64,000 nt of DNA from Terana coerulea. Taxonomy: Eukaryota > Basidiomycota > Agaricomycetes > Polyporales > Phanerochaetaceae. The stretch is from positions 496,001 through 560,000 of the forward strand of contig JAKOGH010001195.1 of NCBI GenBank assembly GCA_024811115.1, in the 5' to 3' direction. This document shows positions 58,978 through 64,000 of the stretch, in pieces; positions within the stretch are counted from its first letter, which is position 1, and every line of letters starts with the position of its first letter. The notes beneath the pieces are model-generated. The model made no database searches. It saw nothing but the letters and a program-made list of their open reading frames with translations, and was not told the origin of the DNA. A program made the translations under genes and the position numbers.

Positions 58978-61950
58978 TTAGATAGGCACCGAGGAGTTCC
59001 AATTCCCTCCCCACCACCTCTTGATTCTCTCGCCACCCCACTCCTCGTACTCCGCCTTGGTCACGCCTACTTTCGAGAACTCCTCAGTCTTGGCAAAGTC
59101 TGCCATGCCCCTCCACGCATCGTTGAAAGGATCCCCTGCTCGGATGATTTGCAAGGGCATCTCCGGCGGTAAAATAGGTCTCAGCGAGGCTTGCAGCCGC
59201 GGGACAAGGCCGGGCAATTGCGATGGTCCTCCAGTAACAAAGACATTCTGTAACGCCAAGATGAGTACACTCAGAGGCCAGGCTAGACGAATAAGTCAAC
59301 AAACGTACCTTGACAAGTCGACCTTTCTCTGCGTCTGAGAACCGGCTGAGGATGTTCTGCAGAACCTCGCCGATGCCGGCTGAGTCGACGCCCGCCATCG
59401 TCGGCGAGAACCACGCCTCACAGACGCGCCACCGCTCCAGGTTGATGTGGATCCGCGACTTGCCTGTCAGATGGTCAGCACTCGGGTTCGGAGCACGCCA
59501 CGCGCGGCACGGAACTGACCTTCGACGTCGCCGTCGTCGTATTGGGGCCTGAATGCTGACATGAGCGCGGATCGCTGGGACGTCAGCGCGGCGTGCGTGT
59601 GCTCCAGAGTGAACGACGGATCGTGGGCAAGCAGCTTCTGCTCCAGTGCTTGCAGATTGACGAGGTCCTCTTCTTCGTCAGAGGATTCGGCGGCGGTGTT
59701 CTGCTTAGTATCAGCACGGTACAACATGTGCAGGTCTCGGGGAAGGGTCACGCACGATCTTGCGGTAAATCATCCAATCCGCGTCGTCCGCGCCGAACAT
59801 GTCCTCTGTGTTGTCATGAACAAACCACTCGTGCATAGCTACCACAAAGTACTTACCACCGCCTGTCTTCCGCTTCCGCTTGGGCACCCTCTCGTCGGCC
59901 GCCAAGTTGGCGATGTTCTTCATGCGTGCTTGGGCGGCGGCGCTCTTGCGGTCGCTCAGCGCGGCCTTCCTGCGCCCCCGGTCCTTGATCTTATTCATGA
60001 TGGTCTCATGTTCCTTCCTGACTTTGCTTGACCAACCATCCAGGTCCTGCTCGCGGTCTTCCACCTCCCGCCGCTGCTCGCTTCCCGTTCTTCGCGCTCG
60101 CGCTCCTTCTCGCGCCGTGCACGCTCGCGGGCCTCGTAGCCTGCTTTCATGAGTTTCTGCTTTTTCTTCTCTTTCAGGCCTTCCTCGTCGAGCTGAAGGC
60201 GGGATGAGGAAATGCTATGGGGCGAGGGAAGTCGAGTCGATACGTACCTCGGCATCAGGAGTATCAAGAAGAGGGAAGGACGGAGTGTCTTCCTGTACAT
60301 ATATACGCTCAGTTGGACCAGTAAAGGAACTTGGCTGAAGCGAAGACGAACCTCCATATCTTCTCCGTCGTTGTCTTTTTTCTTGCCTTTCTTCAAGTCG
60401 TTCTCGAGCTTCTTGATCGTGCTGTCCAGTTGACCATCGTTATCGAAGCCTTCTTCCCTCAGAGTAGCCTGCGAGCACGATTACTCTAATATCAACAGCA
60501 CCATAACCATCGAACTTACAGCCCAGTCTCTCTTATTCTCTTCCTCGCGTCTATCCCTCAGGTCCGTTAGATATCGGTAGTCCGACTCTTTCTGCACAAG
60601 CTTTTGAGCGCATATAGTCAGCAAGAACGCAGATTTTATGAGCTATAAGGTCATGCCCACCTTCTCTTCACGAGCTTTCGCTGCCAACTCCTGGAGGCGT
60701 TTGCCCTGTTCCCTCCTGCGCTCGGCAATTCTCGCAAGCTCCTCCTCCGTCTTCTCCTCGCCGACCGGTGCCGAGAACGGAAACTGCACGACCTTTTCAT
60801 GCGCGCGCAGCTGCAGCGGGTCTTTCAAGTTTCGCAGGAGGGCAGGGTAGTCCTCCGCAAAGGAACACATGTTCTGAAAGACCCACTGGAGAGTGGTCAG
60901 CAGATGTAAATATGCAAATGGGAATTCACGTACGTTGGTTTGGCTCGCGGTCACGCGCGTTGGGAAAGTCGGATGCTTCAGCTGTATAAGTTTGAGGAGG
61001 TATTCGTTGGCCTGGATAGCACCCCAGGGTATCCTGGTGAAAGTCTATGAGGACGCATACGAGCATCTATAATTATTGTCCTTACCGTTTCGCATGGCTC
61101 ATCAGCCCTTTCCCATTGAGAATGGGGATAACCGAGGTCGAAGCGGTGTTGAAAGAGACAGCTATGCCGTCGGAGTTGAATGGTACAGGAGGCGTAAGGA
61201 GGTTATTGTGGTAAAAGGACATGATACCGTCGACTCCATACGCCAGTGATGGTGCATTATAGAGTTCAAATATCAACTCAGAAGTGACTGGTGTTCATAC
61301 AAGAGCAGCGTCAGTTGCGACTGTGTGCTTCGGAATAAATGCACCACATACGGGTTCGGGAATGTAAAGGCGAAGCCAACCGCTCTGTCATGAACACGGG
61401 GTGCTCTACTGTTGGCGTGTCGATTCCTAGGTGAATGAAGGCGTAGTCCAGGGCATTCTCCTATGTCTCCGAACGATCACTAGTTATTCAATTGTTACTT
61501 ACACGTTCATAAGCGCAAGAGGAGTAGCATAGAACAAATGAAACGCGTCATGTCAAGGTACACGCGCTGTACGGACGCATACACGGAAGACTCAAGGGGA
61601 CGCCAGTGAACGTCAAATGAACCAGCCACTCACAAGTGCATCAAAATTCAACAACACATCCCCTCCCACGCCGTCCGCGACAGTGTCCGCGCGCCCGCCT
61701 CGATATCCACCGCCTCCCCAAAGAGCAGCAGCGGCCGGTTCTGCTTCCGGTCCTTGAACTTCGAGACGATGTTTGGGACGCTCACAGGGCTGACGGACGT
61801 CGCCCAGCCAAAGCGCAGGTTTGTCGAGCCATTGTCGATTATCAGAGGCGTGGCAGTGTCGCGCGCGGAGTCGTAGGACTCGGGCTGGCGGACGGAGGGT
61901 TGAGGCGGGCTCGGGATGCGGATGAGCTCCATGCTGGGTGTTTCGGTCAT
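58978..61950 (-). CDS. ARP5: Actin-related protein ARP5 (INO80 chromatin remodeller subunit)
   Basis: ARP5 couples the INO80 ATPase to nucleosome sliding. From 61950 the actin fold begins (PLIIDNGSTNLRFGW, phosphate loop) and continues with IVSKFKDRK, ENALDYAFIHLGID, LIFELYNAPSLAYGVDG and VIPILNGKGL. The ARP5-specific long charged insertion follows (EELARIAERRREQGKRLQEL; EGLKEKKKQKLMKAGYEARE; SSKVRKEHETIMNKI). The actin C-terminal part is KSRIHINLERWRVCEAWF, NVFVTGGPSQLPGL, then RWWGGNWNSSVPI. About ten introns are seen. In the insertion one base appears missing at 60074-60084, where REEREA and EQRREVEDREQDL change frame; in an essential-type gene that suggests a consensus error. The length of about 750-800 residues fits ARP5. 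Confidence 0.93.
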
Positions 61951-63855
61951 GGCCGAGTGCGGTTCTTGGGGTGAGCAACGTGAAGCACAGAGTCCGAATG
62001 TGCTTTGACGGCTATGTGTACCGTCAACCAGACGAAATCAGACGAAGAGGGAGGAAGGGAGTGGCAACGGACAAGTAACGGGATGAATGCTCTACATCAC
62101 TAAACTGACTTCATGATGACCGTGAGAAAAGACTGCCATCTGGGATGGCGGTTCGTTCCAGTGCAGTTTTGACATCCACAGGTTTTGATTTGCATCTCTC
62201 AGTGACTGCTTTCTCCTGAAATCTCTGCGCTAACACGGACATTAGAATAGGTTTGAACTCCCGGTTATAAACATTGCGTGGCGGTTCACGAGTTAGCAGC
62301 TCATGCATCTACGCCGGTGCAGGACTGCCCTGGTCTTTCGCTGGGGCCAACTATCTCCTCCACTTAGGCATGGTGTTGAAACTCACGCCCGGTGGGGAAG
62401 GTATATGGTCTTCCGCGACGGAGACTACGGTGCCGCTATGTTGCTCAGCGAATCCATCCCTTCACAGTACAATGTTCGGATGGTGTCCGACCTTTCAATA
62501 TGGAATGCCGAGCTGCGCAGGGCCCGGGATTAAGCGAGTTTCGACCAATCATAGCTGAACGTTGCTCGAATCTTTGGTGCGAATTGAAGCTGCACATGTG
62601 CCGAGTTGAAGACGCTGTTCAACATCTCCAAGTCCAATGCCGATGGTGGAGCATCTCATTGTGGAGAGACTTTTCGCTGCCAGGTGATTGCCGTTTACTT
62701 GTGTGATGCTGTTCCACGGAGGAACTTGACAATGGCTTTCGTGATGTAGACTTCAACTCACAAATGCATTACTAGGGTCATTTCATACCAACGTTGTCTC
62801 AACATGGCTAGCTCAATGCCGACTAACAACAATGCATCCGGTGCGCGATGCACACTGCGATATGTTAAGCAGTTGTTGAATAAGTACACTCGACAGGCGC
62901 TATATGGAAGGTCGTCCAGCGCCATTGCATCGTTGGCCGACAACGCAGTTACGGCTTGCATGAAGCCGCGAGATCCTTGAGCAACATGACCGCAGTTCTG
63001 TCCGTTTTGCTTCGGCCCATCACTGTATCATGAGTCACTGACGATGTAATAGATATGAGTTCCGAATTATCCACTGATGCTCCTCCGTACGCGCGCGACT
63101 AGGATGCATAGCATGCACTATATTTTTATCCTGCAGGGAACGTTGCTCACAATGACAGCTCGCCGTTGAGCTTATTCGTACCCGCGGTTTTATCTCCACC
63201 ATCAGGGCATACGGAAGGAGTGCTCCACCGGCACGTATGCAAAACGGTTGCGCGCCCTGTGTTACTCGCCGACGTCCCGTGCTTTCGCCAGTACTCCTTT
63301 GCGGTAAGGGAATCCCATACATCTGGAGCTGGATCAGACAGCTTATGTCGACTTCTCAGCCCTTTCTTGAAAGCTTTAGCTTTAGGAAGTACTGCCACTG
63401 AGTCAATCGAGTGACATACCTCATGAACACATAAGCGATGTCCGAGGACCATTCACGGCACGTTGTTTGCAATACCAGCCGTTTTGCATCAACGAGGGAG
63501 TGATGTTATATCACGACCGCAGCCTCCAAATCCCTCGCTCACCTTCGTTGTCGTATTGATGAGAGCCTGGCAGTGCGTGCGTTTCTCCTCACAGAAGGTA
63601 CACCAGCCTGACTATTCGCCTGCAGCAGGCTCTGCGAGCTCCTTTCAGCGAATGCTCGTGCTCGAAGAGAAGTCAAATGGCAATCCTGAACTTTGGGGTA
63701 TGAACCGGTACGGCTTCAAATCCCTCGAGGCGGTGGCCGGCAAATGGGTGCTCTTTCCCCCATTTGATGGAGGCAGTTCGCGCAAAAATACATAGGAGCC
63801 ACTTCATGTTCCGTGCAGGCTCGGCTTGTACGTCACAAGATCATATTTACAGCGT
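61951..63855. other. Intergenic region, no gene recognised
   Basis: About 1.9 kb upstream of ARP5. Several overlapping frames exist on both strands (for example 62274-62706 plus and 63147-63452 minus), but none has a domain, a signal peptide or convincing splice sites. It may hold decayed gene or transposon fragments; I cannot tell. Confidence 0.45.
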
Positions 63856-63968
63856 CCAATGCATTGCAATTCACTTCCCTCGCATACAAAAGAACCTCAG
63901 TCTTGCTCGAGTAGCTCTCAACACACTTCAACTCACAACACTCATCAAGTTCCCCAAGCTACCAAAGG
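63856..63968 (+). promoter_or_regulatory. Promoter and leader of a gene beyond the right edge
   Basis: A CCAAT box (63856-63860), an A-rich TATA-like CATACAAAAG (about 63882-63891), and a long CA/CT-rich leader (CTCAACACACTTCAACTCAC) precede a donor-like AAAG|GTACTC at about 63968. This resembles the leaders of strongly expressed basidiomycete genes. The coding part is outside the window. Confidence 0.4.
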
Positions 63969-64000
63969 TACTCATCCTCTGTGCTCCATATTTCCTCGCG

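Noticed and set aside
62274..62706. Overlapping open frames upstream of ARP5
   Set aside because: No domain, no consistent frame and no promoter. I could not tell gene remnant from chance.

Overview
The window is nuclear DNA from a filamentous basidiomycete (Agaricomycetes; Polyporales is my guess, not proven). The grounds are compact genes broken by many 45-75 bp GT-AG introns, intergenic gaps of a few hundred bases, and families typical of that group: a DUF6533 membrane protein, a seven-helix membrane protein, a very large UvrD/TRANK1-like helicase, and the secreted family often mislabelled 'ribosomal protein s17'. I see no tRNA, rRNA, CRISPR array or intact transposon.

Layout, left to right. 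The 3' end of a CofD/UPF0052-like gene (1-1172, +); a small secreted cysteine-containing protein (2479-2809, +); UvrD/TRANK1-like helicase copy 1 (3501-12095, +); an ABC transporter (12146-14927, -); a copper-fist transcription factor (15439-17002, +); a DUF6533 membrane protein (17880-19436, +); glutathione S-transferase copy 1 (20153-20977, -). A housekeeping core follows: nucleoporin NIC96 (21997-25121, -), the SNF2-type remodeller STH1 (25541-30295, -), Ku80 (30534-33660, +, divergent from STH1), a secreted wall-type protein (33918-35289, -), a SAP30-like Sin3-binding protein (35918-36808, -) and chorismate synthase (37333-38816, +). Then come a conserved hypothetical (39228-40435, +), an inverted repeat with palindrome clusters (about 40.9-41.6 kb), GST copy 2 (42321-43141, +), a membrane-anchored coiled-coil protein, a seven-helix membrane protein, a broken DUF924 gene, helicase copy 2 (48852-57299, -), the SEC4/RAB8 GTPase (57851-58771, +) and the INO80-type actin-related protein ARP5 (58978-61950, -). 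The last 2 kb has no recognisable gene except the promoter and leader of a gene lying beyond the edge.

Two themes stand out. First, two unrelated paralogous pairs are nested as mirror images: helicase(+) ... GST(-) | GST(+) ... helicase(-), with midpoints near 30.4 and 31.6 kb. This could be the relic of an inverted segmental duplication. Both helicase copies share a CCCH zinc finger of identical spacing and a run of three micro-exons (15, 21 and 13 nt) just before the Walker A exon. Second, the core is rich in chromatin and break-repair genes: STH1 and Ku80 share a 238 bp intergenic region, and SAP30-like and ARP5 lie nearby.

Many otherwise convincing reading frames contain single-base insertions or deletions, several in homopolymers. 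They include the presumably essential STH1 and ARP5, while Ku80, NIC96, chorismate synthase, SEC4 and both GSTs read cleanly. I think many are consensus errors, but helicase copy 1 (at least six) and the DUF924 gene (a nonsense codon plus two shifts) may be real pseudogenes. Exon limits are hand-derived from splice signals and family similarity.
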